8,653 nucleotides of DNA, from assembly GCA_005881995.1 (NCBI GenBank), contig VBHV01000566.1:1-8653 (forward strand), given 5' to 3'. This document shows, piece by piece, positions 1 through 6,290 of the stretch. The notes below the pieces were generated by a model, which worked only from the letters and a program-made list of their open reading frames with translations, did no database searches and had not been told where the DNA came from. The translations under genes and the position numbers were made by a program. Every line of letters begins with the position of its first letter. The stretch's first letter is position 1. This DNA is from Chloroflexota bacterium. Lineage in GTDB: Bacteria > Chloroflexota > Ktedonobacteria > Ktedonobacterales > Ktedonobacteraceae.

Positions 1-639
1 GAAACGGGGCAGGGCGGCATCAAAGATATCACTTTTATTGTCAAAGGCAAGGGCGCGTACAGCCGCATGAAATACGAGGGCGGCACCCACCGTGTCCAGC
101 GCGTCCCGGTCACCGAGGCCAATGGACGTATTCATACCTCGACCGCCAAGGTCATTGTGCTGCCAGAAGCCGACGACGATATCAATATCGAGATCAAAGA
201 TACCGATATTCGCGTAGATGTCTATCGTTCCACCGGTCATGGCGGCCAGAGCGTAAACACCACCGACTCAGCCGTACGCATCACCCACCTGCCTACCGGG
301 CTGGTCGTTACCATCCAGGATGAGAAATCGCAGCTTAAAAATAAAACCAAGGCACTTTCTGTGCTTAAGGCCCGCCTGTGGGATCTAGAAGAGGCGCGCA
401 GGCAGGAAGAGCTGAGCAAGTCGCGACGGTCGCAGGTGCAGACCGGTGATCGCAGCGAAAAGATTCGTACCTATAACTTCCCACAGGATCGCGTGACCGA
501 CCACCGTATCGGCTACACGCGCCACAACCTACCCGGCGTACTCAATGGTGAGTTAGACGAATTTATCGACAACCTGATCACAGTCGATCAGGCAGACAAG
601 TTGCAGCACCTGTTTGAAACAGACGCAGCCGCAAAATAA
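1..639 (+). CDS. prfA: Peptide chain release factor 1 (RF1), C-terminal part, 5' end outside window
   Basis: RF1 reads UAA and UAG stop codons in the ribosomal A site and triggers hydrolysis of the peptidyl-tRNA ester. The frame is open from base 1, before the first internal ATG at 67, so the gene starts upstream. About 212 residues are visible, roughly the C-terminal 60 percent of a normal RF1 of about 360 residues. The stop-codon-reading tripeptide is PVT (106-114), inside [18 protein letters not shown]. This is the PxT class of RF1, not the SPF of RF2. The catalytic GGQ is at 241-249, inside [20 protein letters not shown]. The family segments [21 protein letters not shown] and the C-terminal helix follow, and TAA ends the gene at 637-639. 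No prmC, the GGQ methyltransferase gene often found next to prfA, lies directly downstream. Identification is secure. Confidence 0.97.
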   Translation, partial: ETGQGGIKDITFIVKGKGAYSRMKYEGGTHRVQRVPVTEANGRIHTSTAKVIVLPEADDDINIEIKDTDIRVDVYRSTGHGGQSVNTTDSAVRITHLPTGLVVTIQDEKSQLKNKTKALSVLKARLWDLEEARRQEELSKSRRSQVQTGDRSEKIRTYNFPQDRVTDHRIGYTRHNLPGVLNGELDEFIDNLITVDQADKLQHLFETDAAAK

Positions 640-707
640 GTCCGACTGCGAACCTTTTGATAGGCAGGCTGCAAGGAACGAACTGTGACCAGGGTCTTTA
701 TTGTCTG

Positions 708-727
708 GAGACGCACAGGCGCGTCTC
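708..727. other. Perfect 7-bp hairpin between prfA and the aminotransferase gene
   Basis: Arms GAGACGC (708-714) and GCGTCTC (721-727) are exact reverse complements around the 6-nt loop ACAGGC. No T-run follows, so it is a poor intrinsic terminator for prfA. It sits 8 bp before a REP-type palindrome, and the two may be one composite repeat. The function is unknown. Confidence 0.6.
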
Positions 728-735
728 TGGGTGGA

Positions 736-759
736 GGACGCGATTTATCGCGTCCCTAC
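736..759 (-). repeat. REP-type palindrome in the aminotransferase leader
   Basis: Arms GGACGCGA (736-743) and TCGCGTCC (748-755) are perfect reverse complements around the loop TTTA, followed at once by CTAC (756-759). Read on the minus strand this is GTAG followed by a hairpin, the layout known for REP elements. The 20-bp hairpin is the exact reverse complement of the one at 7809-7828. It ends just before the ribosome binding site of the next gene. Read in the frame of that gene it encodes GGRDLSRPY, which makes the frame look open upstream of the true start. Confidence 0.8.
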
Positions 760-768
760 AGGAAGGGG
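760..768 (+). promoter_or_regulatory. Ribosome binding site that fixes the aminotransferase start
   Basis: AGGAAGGGG lies 6 nt before the ATG at 775. The earlier in-frame GTG at 685 has no comparable purine tract at good spacing and would translate through the REP hairpin. The ATG at 775 is therefore preferred. Confidence 0.75.
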
Positions 769-774
769 AATCTC

Positions 775-1995
775 ATGACACAACTGGTAATGGGGAAGAG
801 TGAGACCTACGAAACCACAATTCCCGAAATCAATCCCTCTTACAGACTGCTGCTTGGCCCTGGTCCATGCAACGTTGATCCACGTGTTTTGCGTGTCGCC
901 TCGGCGCCGCAACTCGGACACATCGACCCCGAGTTTTTCGTCATACTCGAAGAGACCGCGCAGCTCTTGCGCTGGGTCTTCCAAACGAAGAACGAGATGA
1001 CCCTCTGCATCTCAGGCTCCGGTTTTTCTGGTGCGGAGGCCGTCTTATCCAACCTCCTCGAAGAGGGCGATACGCTCATCGCGGGCAGCCTGGGCTTCTT
1101 CAGCGGTCAAATCGTCGAAATTTCCGAACGAGCGGGCGCGAAGGTCATCAACCTGGCCACCGAACTGGGCAAACCCCTGGAGCCTGCGGCGCTCGAACAG
1201 GCCTTCAAAGAGCATCCAGGAGCCAAATTGTTCGCCACTGCCATCGCCGAGACCTCGACTGGACTCTTGCAGCCTCTGGAAGAACTGGAGCGCATCACGC
1301 ACGCACACGGCGCGCTCTTCGTGATAGACGCCGTCTGCGGCCTCGGCGGCGTGCCGGTGCACGTCGATAACATGAAGATCGACGCCTGTTATGCCGGAAG
1401 CCAGAAAAGTCTCGGCGCGTTGCCGGGGTTGGCCCCCATCACACTCAACGACAGGGCCGTCAAAGTCATCGAGCAGCGTAAAAAGCCCGTGCAGAGTTAT
1501 TATCTCAACCTGCATAAACTTCATCGTTACTGGAACGGCGATCACACCTATCACCACACCGCGTGCAGCAACCTGGTCTACACCATGCGTGAGAGCCTGC
1601 GCATCGTGCTTGAAGAAGGACTGGAAACGCGCTGGAAACGCCATCAACTGCATGGCGAAGCGCTTCGAGCGGGCGTCAAGGCGCTGGGCCTGCATATCCT
1701 GACGCAGCCTGGCTACGAACTGTCCGTCCTGACCGCCATCACCCTACCCGAAGGCGTAGACGAGCAGGCCATCCGCGACGGCCTGCTACAAGAATATCAG
1801 ATCGAGATCGGCGGCGGCTTCGGCGCGCTGAAAGGCCGCCTGATCCGTATCGGCTTGATGGGCTATAATTCCTGCCGCAAAAACGTCGATACCGTTCTCT
1901 CAGCCCTTGAACACGTGCTGCCTCGCAGCGGCTTGCAGCCGCCAGCAGGCGCCGCTCTTGCCGCCGCCGACGCTGTGTATAAAGCCAGGGGATAA
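775..1995 (+). CDS. PLP-dependent aminotransferase, class V, alanine/serine-glyoxylate type
   Basis: This is a 406-residue cytosolic fold-type I PLP enzyme of the family that holds alanine-glyoxylate, serine-glyoxylate and ureidoglycine-glyoxylate (PucG) aminotransferases. It would move an amino group from a small amino donor to glyoxylate or a similar 2-oxo acid. Visible family marks are LLLGPGPCNVDPRVL near the N-terminus, SGSGFSGAEAVLSNL in the cofactor region, VIDAVCGLGGVPVHVD with the Asp expected to pair with the pyridine nitrogen, and GSQKSLGALPGLAP. The Schiff-base lysine is K211 (codon 1405-1407). MYHHT-like TYHHTACSNLVYTMRESL and the C-terminal RLIRIGLMGYNSCRKNVD match the AGXT subgroup. 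The extension from GTG 685 is rejected because it reads through a REP repeat and the ATG at 775 has a good ribosome binding site. No purine or photorespiration gene is nearby, so the true amino donor cannot be decided. Confidence 0.9.
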   Translation: MTQLVMGKSETYETTIPEINPSYRLLLGPGPCNVDPRVLRVASAPQLGHIDPEFFVILEETAQLLRWVFQTKNEMTLCISGSGFSGAEAVLSNLLEEGDTLIAGSLGFFSGQIVEISERAGAKVINLATELGKPLEPAALEQAFKEHPGAKLFATAIAETSTGLLQPLEELERITHAHGALFVIDAVCGLGGVPVHVDNMKIDACYAGSQKSLGALPGLAPITLNDRAVKVIEQRKKPVQSYYLNLHKLHRYWNGDHTYHHTACSNLVYTMRESLRIVLEEGLETRWKRHQLHGEALRAGVKALGLHILTQPGYELSVLTAITLPEGVDEQAIRDGLLQEYQIEIGGGFGALKGRLIRIGLMGYNSCRKNVDTVLSALEHVLPRSGLQPPAGAALAAADAVYKARG

Positions 1996-1998
1996 CAT

Positions 1999-2083
1999 AA
2001 TGATGTAGGGGCGCAATGAATTGCGCCCACCTGGAGAGCCAACCCACGTTAGCGGGCGCAATGAATTGCGCCCCTACATCATT
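1999..2083. repeat. BIME-like pair of inverted REP elements
   Basis: Two 30-nt arms (1999-2028 and 2054-2083) are inverted copies of each other and differ only in the central 4-nt loop. A 25-nt spacer separates them. Each arm holds a perfect 8-bp hairpin, GGGCGCAA and TTGCGCCC around TGAA as read on the plus strand. GTAG stands at 2005-2008 ahead of the left hairpin, and its complement CTAC stands at 2074-2077 after the right one. Paired REPs in opposite orientation are the known BIME layout. The element begins 4 bp after the aminotransferase stop and ends 21 bp before the HAD start. It could fold into two hairpins or one long stem and may protect mRNA ends, but no T-run follows, so it is not a classic terminator. 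Confidence 0.88.
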
Positions 2084-2103
2084 TCTAAAGGAACAAACTA
2101 GTA

Positions 2104-2794
2104 ATGCCATTGGAACAGCCTCAATCGATCCGTACCATTTTTTTTGATGCCGGCTTTACTCTACTGTACCCCCATCCCTCGACGCCGGAAATCTGCCAAC
2201 GTATTTGCCAGCAACTTGACCTGCATATTCACCTGGATGCGCTGCAAGAGCGTATGGTCGAAGCAGATGATTTCTTCTTTCGTCAATCACGCCAGGAACG
2301 TCACTTGTGGGCCAGCGAAGAAGCCATCAACGCATTCTGGCTTGATTACTATATGAATTTCCTGCGCCCCTTTGTAGAGGAACACGATGAACCGCGCCTG
2401 TATCAACTGGCACGCCGCATTACCCAGGAATTTGAACAGCATACGAGCTGGCAAATCTTCCCGGATGTCTTGCCCACGCTGGAAGTCCTGAAAGCCAGGA
2501 AGTACACTCTCGGCATCATCTCTGACTGGGGCATCTCGCTTGGCCGCATTCTGCACGAGCACCACCTCAACCGCTATTTTGACCATATGCTCGTTTCAGC
2601 CCTGACCCGCCATGCCAAGCCTTCACCCGCGCTCTATGAACGGGCATTCCTACATTCTCGACGTTCTCGGTGCACGCTCGGTTGGCATCACACCTATCCT
2701 GTTAGATCGCCGCCGGCACCTGCAAGAGAACAACGTCGATTGTATCTTGATCCACTCACTCACCGATCTCCTGGAACTGCTGGAGATATCCTGA
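2104..2794 (+). pseudogene. HAD-superfamily hydrolase (HDHD3/REG-2-like), broken by internal deletion and frameshift
   Basis: The intact gene would encode a phosphatase-like HAD hydrolase. Motif I is IFFDAGFTLLYP with the nucleophile D15. The helical cap follows, motif II is IISDWG (S140), and the motif III lysine is K172 in HAKPSPALYERA. After ERA the original frame turns into arginine- and proline-rich sequence with no family likeness and stops at 2811. The real C-terminus continues one frame over as NGHSYILDVLGARSVGITPI and on to the stop TGA at 2792-2794. The break is at about 2641-2647. Family members have about 16 residues between these blocks, ending in the GD of the Mg-binding motif GDxxxxD. 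Here GD is replaced by GH, so roughly 45-50 bases including the first metal-binding Asp seem lost. The ATG at 2104 follows AAAGGA. An assembly error is the main alternative. Confidence 0.8.
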
Positions 2795-2842
2795 TATATG
2801 TAGGAACATGAAAAGCTATCTGATCGTTTCTCCCATCTATCC

Positions 2843-2854
2843 TGTGCTAGCACA
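2843..2854. other. 12-bp perfect palindrome upstream of the permease-kinase promoter
   Basis: TGTGCTAGCACA reads the same on both strands. It is enclosed by a wider imperfect dyad, CATCTA at about 2834-2839 and TAGATG at about 2863-2868. It lies 26 bp upstream of the predicted -35 box of the permease-kinase gene, a usual place for an activator site. It could also be the 3' hairpin of the broken HAD gene. The binding protein is unknown. Confidence 0.35.
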
Positions 2855-2879
2855 ATAGTTGGTAGATGCATAAAAATCA

Positions 2880-2908
2880 TTTACCTTCAGATTTCAACCT
2901 GCTATACT
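2880..2908 (+). promoter_or_regulatory. Predicted sigma-70-type promoter for the permease-kinase gene
   Basis: TTTACC (2880-2885) resembles the -35 box TTGACA at four of six positions. TATACT (2903-2908) matches the -10 box TATAAT at five of six. The spacer is exactly 17 bp. Transcription would start near 2915, leaving a leader of about 65 nt before ATG 2982. Confidence 0.5.
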
Positions 2909-2971
2909 ATTCTCTAGACAGAAATATCCCCGGCAAACAATGCCTAGCGAGAGACGTGCTATACAAGGGGC

Positions 2972-2977
2972 AGGGTG
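2972..2977 (+). promoter_or_regulatory. Ribosome binding site favouring the ATG at 2982
   Basis: AGGGTG, with core AGGG 6 nt before ATG 2982, supports that start. The in-frame ATG at 2940 follows CCGGCAAACA with no Shine-Dalgarno sequence. The 14 extra residues it would add look like leader sequence. Confidence 0.5.
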
Positions 2978-2981
2978 TCCA

Positions 2982-5300
2982 ATGAACAACTTGGAGGAGC
3001 AGCAGATACGGCAAATACCATACACACCGACTTTCGTACAAAACGCGCTGGGTGAGCCACTGCGTTCAGAGCAGCGCATCAACGAATTTTTCCCACGTGG
3101 TCTTTCACGTGGAGATTTGCTGGTTATTTTCATTGCCATCGTGCTCTTCATCCCCAATGCCTCAATCGTACAGGCGACTCAGGGCGCGGGAGGCGCAACC
3201 TATATTTACTGGCTTATCGGCACGATCACATTTCTCCTGCCGGGCGCTCTGGTGGTAGCGCAGCTCTACCGCTTCATGCCTGTCGATGGCTCCATTTATG
3301 TTTGGACGCACCGCGCGCTTGGACCGCTTCTCGGATTTTTCGCCGGCTTCTGTGCCTGGTTCCCCGGTGTGCTGGTACTCCTCTCAACTAGCGATAGCAT
3401 CGTGACGCTGATTCAGGGGATTGGTGCGCAGATATCAGGACCTAACGTGAACTGGCTCGACGATCCTCGCTTACAGGGACTGGTTGTTGTCGCTGTGCTT
3501 GTGTTTGCCGGATTGGTCTCTCTGCTTTCCCTCAGTTTGATTATGAAAATAGCCAGGGTGGTTATTATCCTCTACGGAGTCGGCATTTTCCTGGTGGGGA
3601 TGGCAGGAGTTGTCTGGCTGCTGAGTGGCCACGCGCCCGCCTCCCCGCTCACGAGTAGTACATTAGGCTTTAGCGGCCAGAACCTCGTCCTCTATGGAGT
3701 AATCGTGCTGGCGCTGCTTGGCATTGAAGTTCCTCTTAATATGGCAGGCGAGGAGAAGCAGGGCAATGCGGCCATGCTCTTCTTACGGTGGGGACCGCTC
3801 CTGGTGCTGATCGCCTATCTGCTTGGCACATTCGGCGTCATGGCAGTGGTGCCATCAGCGAACGCAGGTTACGGCTATTCGACACTCACCGCCGCAACCA
3901 GGGTTTTTGGCGCACCGGCATCGGTGCTGGTTGGACTTCTCTTCATCAGCTTTTTTTTCATTGCTACCATCATCTACAACATTGCTTTTGCGCGTATCCT
4001 GTTGGTCTCCGCATTAGATCATCGTCTTCCTCCGGCCCTGGCAAAAGTGAACAGCTTTGCTGCGCCCTATCGCGCTACCAATGTACAGGTCATTATCGTC
4101 ATAGTCATCGCGGTCTTCACCTTCTTTGTGGGACCACTGCTCTATAATATTGATCCCAAAGTCCTCTCCGGCCAGGTTTACAATATTTCTCAGGCAACGA
4201 CCACCGTCATCTGGTGTATCTCCATGATAATTCTGTTTCTCGATCTACCCGTGCTTTTACGTCGTTTTCGCGCGCTTTTCGCCCAAAAACGTGAGCAGCT
4301 GATTACAGCGCCATGGGTACTCTACCTGGCATGTATTGTTGGTGCATTAGCCAGCTTGCTCGGTATCTGGACAACGCTCACTCAATCATGGAATACTAAG
4401 TTGCTCTCGAATTCCGAATGGGCCTTATACGTCGGTGTTTCGGTGTTGATCTGCCTGGTTATCGGTCTGATTGGTTCGGCGTATCCACGCCTGCTGGGAA
4501 GCCTGAACGAGCAAACGGAAGCCGCGCGTGAAAATGCGCGCCTGTACAACGAACTGCGTCTCACCTACGAAAAGCTCAGCGAGGTCGATCAACTCAAAGA
4601 TGCCTTTCTCACAACAGCCAGCCACGAATTGCGTACTCCGCTAACCATCGTGCAGGGCTACCTGGAACTCCTGGGCGAAATGCAAGAGGCAGACCTTGAA
4701 ACACGCCAAAGCTTCCTCACCAAAGCCCGCCGCGCATGCGATGAACTCGTTCTCTTACAGGCCAACATCATGGATGCCAGCCGTGTACAATTCGACGTGG
4801 CCTCTCTCGTTTACACAAAAATTTCACTAAGAGAAATCGCAGCTTCAATCATTGATCTGTTTGAACCACTCATCCTACAACAGGAGCGCGAAGTCGAGCT
4901 ACGCATCGACCCCGACATCACCGTCTGGGCCGATGAGACGCGCCTGAAACAGATTCTACGCAACCTGTTCGCCAATGCGCTGCGCTATTCACCTGAAAAA
5001 AGCCCTATTCGCATCACCGCCAACATCGAACCAGGCAAACATATGGCGCGTGTGAATGTAATTGATTATGGACCAGGCATCCCGCCTGACAAACAAGAGG
5101 CTATCTTCGACAAATTTGTGCGCCTGGAACGCGATATGCATGGAAATACGCGCGGTAGCGGTCTGGGACTCTATATCACACAGCAACTCGTGGAGGCTAT
5201 GAACGGTAAGATCACCGTGAAAAGTAGCGGCACCGGCGCTGAAGGCTCTATCTTCTCATTCACCGTTCCTTTGAAGAAGGTCCAGACCAGGCCGTTATAA
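2982..5300 (+). CDS. APC-type amino acid permease fused to a histidine kinase
   Basis: This is a 772-residue inner-membrane protein in two parts. Residues 44-502 hold about 12 hydrophobic segments, starting near 44, 74, 115, 166, 190, 234, 268, 312, 367, 403, 444 and 480. APC-superfamily signatures are MPVDGSIYVWTHRALGPLLG around the third helix and GIEVPLNMAGEEK after the sixth. A charged, coiled-coil-like linker (about 505-540) leads into the kinase. The H-box is SHELRTPLTIVQGYLELL with the phospho-accepting H548. The N-box is NLFANALRYSP with N665. The G1 box is DYGPGIPP with D695, the F region is IFDKFVRLER, and the G2 box is GSGLGLYI near 725. All ATP-binding and autophosphorylation residues are present, so kinase activity is likely. 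The permease part probably senses, and may also carry, an amino acid or amine. No receiver domain or response-regulator gene is visible in the window. CbrA is a known sensor with a different transporter domain (SLC5). The ligand is not predictable. Confidence 0.9.
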   Translation: MNNLEEQQIRQIPYTPTFVQNALGEPLRSEQRINEFFPRGLSRGDLLVIFIAIVLFIPNASIVQATQGAGGATYIYWLIGTITFLLPGALVVAQLYRFMPVDGSIYVWTHRALGPLLGFFAGFCAWFPGVLVLLSTSDSIVTLIQGIGAQISGPNVNWLDDPRLQGLVVVAVLVFAGLVSLLSLSLIMKIARVVIILYGVGIFLVGMAGVVWLLSGHAPASPLTSSTLGFSGQNLVLYGVIVLALLGIEVPLNMAGEEKQGNAAMLFLRWGPLLVLIAYLLGTFGVMAVVPSANAGYGYSTLTAATRVFGAPASVLVGLLFISFFFIATIIYNIAFARILLVSALDHRLPPALAKVNSFAAPYRATNVQVIIVIVIAVFTFFVGPLLYNIDPKVLSGQVYNISQATTTVIWCISMIILFLDLPVLLRRFRALFAQKREQLITAPWVLYLACIVGALASLLGIWTTLTQSWNTKLLSNSEWALYVGVSVLICLVIGLIGSAYPRLLGSLNEQTEAARENARLYNELRLTYEKLSEVDQLKDAFLTTASHELRTPLTIVQGYLELLGEMQEADLETRQSFLTKARRACDELVLLQANIMDASRVQFDVASLVYTKISLREIAASIIDLFEPLILQQEREVELRIDPDITVWADETRLKQILRNLFANALRYSPEKSPIRITANIEPGKHMARVNVIDYGPGIPPDKQEAIFDKFVRLERDMHGNTRGSGLGLYITQQLVEAMNGKITVKSSGTGAEGSIFSFTVPLKKVQTRPL

Positions 5301-6044
5301 TTTGGCTTCCGCCGCCGGATTAAAACGATACAGGCGAGCAGGGCGATGTGTCCCCTCCATCTTCTTCGCACCCGTATCTTCCAGAATGCCTGTCGATAAA
5401 ATCTTCTTGCGGAAATTACGCTTATCCAGTTTGCGATGCAGGATGATCTCATAGACGCGCTGCAATTCACGCAGCGTGAATTGCTCAGGCAATAGATTAA
5501 AGGCAATCGTCGTGTAGTCCAGCTTGCCGCGCAAACGATCCAGGGCATAGTGCAGTATCTTCGCGTGATCGAAAGCCAGCGCGGGCAGCTGGTAGACCGA
5601 GAACCACCCCACATCCACCGCGTCATCAGCAGCTCTCACCTGCAGCCGCTCGGAGTCTAACAGCGCGAAATACACTACGGTAATAACGCGTGTGCGCGGA
5701 TCACGCCCTGGATCGCCAAAGGTATAGAGCTGTTCCAGGTACACATTTTGCACGTTGGTCTCTTCTTGCAGCTCACGCTTGGCCGCCGCCTCCAGCGATT
5801 CATCCATATTCACAAAACCGCCCGGTATCGCCCACATTCCCTCATACGGCCACGAACGGCGCTTAACCAGCAAAACCTGGAGATCGCGCTGGCGCAGGCT
5901 CATCATCACCACATCCACCGTCACCGATGGCCGCTCATATTTACTGACATCATAGTGATGCGCTTTCGCCACATCTGTTTGCTTGCTCTGCACGCCGTCG
6001 TGCTGCTCGCTCGCAGGTTCAAGCTGCGTTTTCGTCTCTTCCAT
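5295..6044 (-). CDS. Nudix-domain transcriptional regulator, NrtR-like (Nudix plus winged helix)
   Basis: Residues below are counted from the ATG at 6044, giving a 249-residue protein. The N-terminal ~40 residues are polar and variable. A Nudix domain follows, with PSVTVDVVMMSL, VLLVKRRSWPYEGMWAIPGGF and a nearly complete Nudix box: GGFVNMDE, seven residues, then RELQEETNV. All the box's acidic and Arg positions are kept and only its final Gly is Asn. The domain ends in DAVDVGWFSVYQLPALAFDH. The C-terminal part, FNLLPEQFTLRELQRVYEIIL to KLDKRNFRKKIL, is the winged-helix region of NrtR-type proteins. NrtR represses NAD-metabolism genes and responds to ADP-ribose or NAD-related ligands, and related proteins control sugar genes. 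With an intact Nudix box it may also hydrolyse its ligand. Upstream in-frame ATGs at 6098 and 6080 exist. The first overlaps the predicted -10 box and cannot be in the mRNA. The second would be nearly leaderless. The stop shares TTATAA with the convergent gene. No NAD genes are nearby. Confidence 0.85.
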   Translation of the reverse strand: MEETKTQLEPASEQHDGVQSKQTDVAKAHHYDVSKYERPSVTVDVVMMSLRQRDLQVLLVKRRSWPYEGMWAIPGGFVNMDESLEAAAKRELQEETNVQNVYLEQLYTFGDPGRDPRTRVITVVYFALLDSERLQVRAADDAVDVGWFSVYQLPALAFDHAKILHYALDRLRGKLDYTTIAFNLLPEQFTLRELQRVYEIILHRKLDKRNFRKKILSTGILEDTGAKKMEGTHRPARLYRFNPAAEAKL

Positions 6045-6069
6045 AGTGTCCAGTATGTCTCTTTCAAAA

Positions 6070-6090
6070 TTAGTGTACATTTTACACTTA
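6070..6090. promoter_or_regulatory. Operator-like inverted repeat at the Nudix regulator's transcription start
   Basis: Half-sites AGTGTA (6072-6077) and TACACT (6083-6088) are perfect inverted repeats around CATTT. The outer bases extend the match to seven of eight on each side (TTAGTGTA against TACACTTA). On the minus strand the dyad starts at the last base of the predicted -10 box and covers the expected transcription start, the position of a repressor site. The simplest reading is autoregulation by the Nudix/winged-helix protein. That is an inference. Confidence 0.6.
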
Positions 6091-6118
6091 AAATACATGA
6101 TTGCCTAAAACCTGTCAA
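6090..6118 (-). promoter_or_regulatory. Predicted sigma-70-type promoter for the Nudix regulator
   Basis: On the minus strand a perfect TTGACA (-35, plus-strand 6113-6118) is followed after exactly 17 bp by TATTTT (-10, 6090-6095), four of six to consensus. Transcription would start near 6083. The leader to ATG 6044 is then about 39 nt. The ATG at 6098 overlaps the promoter core, which rules it out as the start. Confidence 0.65.
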
Positions 6119-6290
6119 GCTTTTCCCAGGGCTATTCCTTTCATCCTATTGCTTGCCGCAGCTCGCAACCCGTTCGTTGCAATTAGAGACATCAAAAACC
6201 ATAAAGTTGCATCGTTTGCTTAACCATGATAGCATCACGTTGTCATCATAAAAAAGCAAGCTCGCATTTCCGAGGAATCTAATAAATAGC

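Noticed and set aside
708..727. Intrinsic terminator for prfA
   Set aside because: The stem is good but it is followed by TGGGTGG, with no T-run.
685..774. N-terminal extension of the aminotransferase from GTG 685
   Set aside because: It reads through a repeat, has no family likeness, and lacks a ribosome binding site as good as that of ATG 775.
1045..1695. 216-codon minus-strand reading frame opposite the aminotransferase
   Set aside because: It lies wholly antisense to a clear PLP enzyme and its translation shows no recognisable domain. It is an overlap artefact of GC-rich codons.
2647..2811. Frame-1 C-terminus of the HAD protein (rich in Arg and Pro) as a genuine new tail
   Set aside because: The alternative frame holds the expected HAD C-terminal motif in full, so the frame-1 tail is a frameshift product.
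6198..6245. Promoter for the glycosyltransferase (TTGCAT, 17 bp, TAGCAT)
   Set aside because: It matches consensus at only three and four of six positions, too weak to report as a feature.
5748..6251. 167-codon plus-strand frame opposite the Nudix gene
   Set aside because: It is antisense to conserved Nudix-box sequence, runs through the promoter region, and has His-rich composition typical of a shadow frame.
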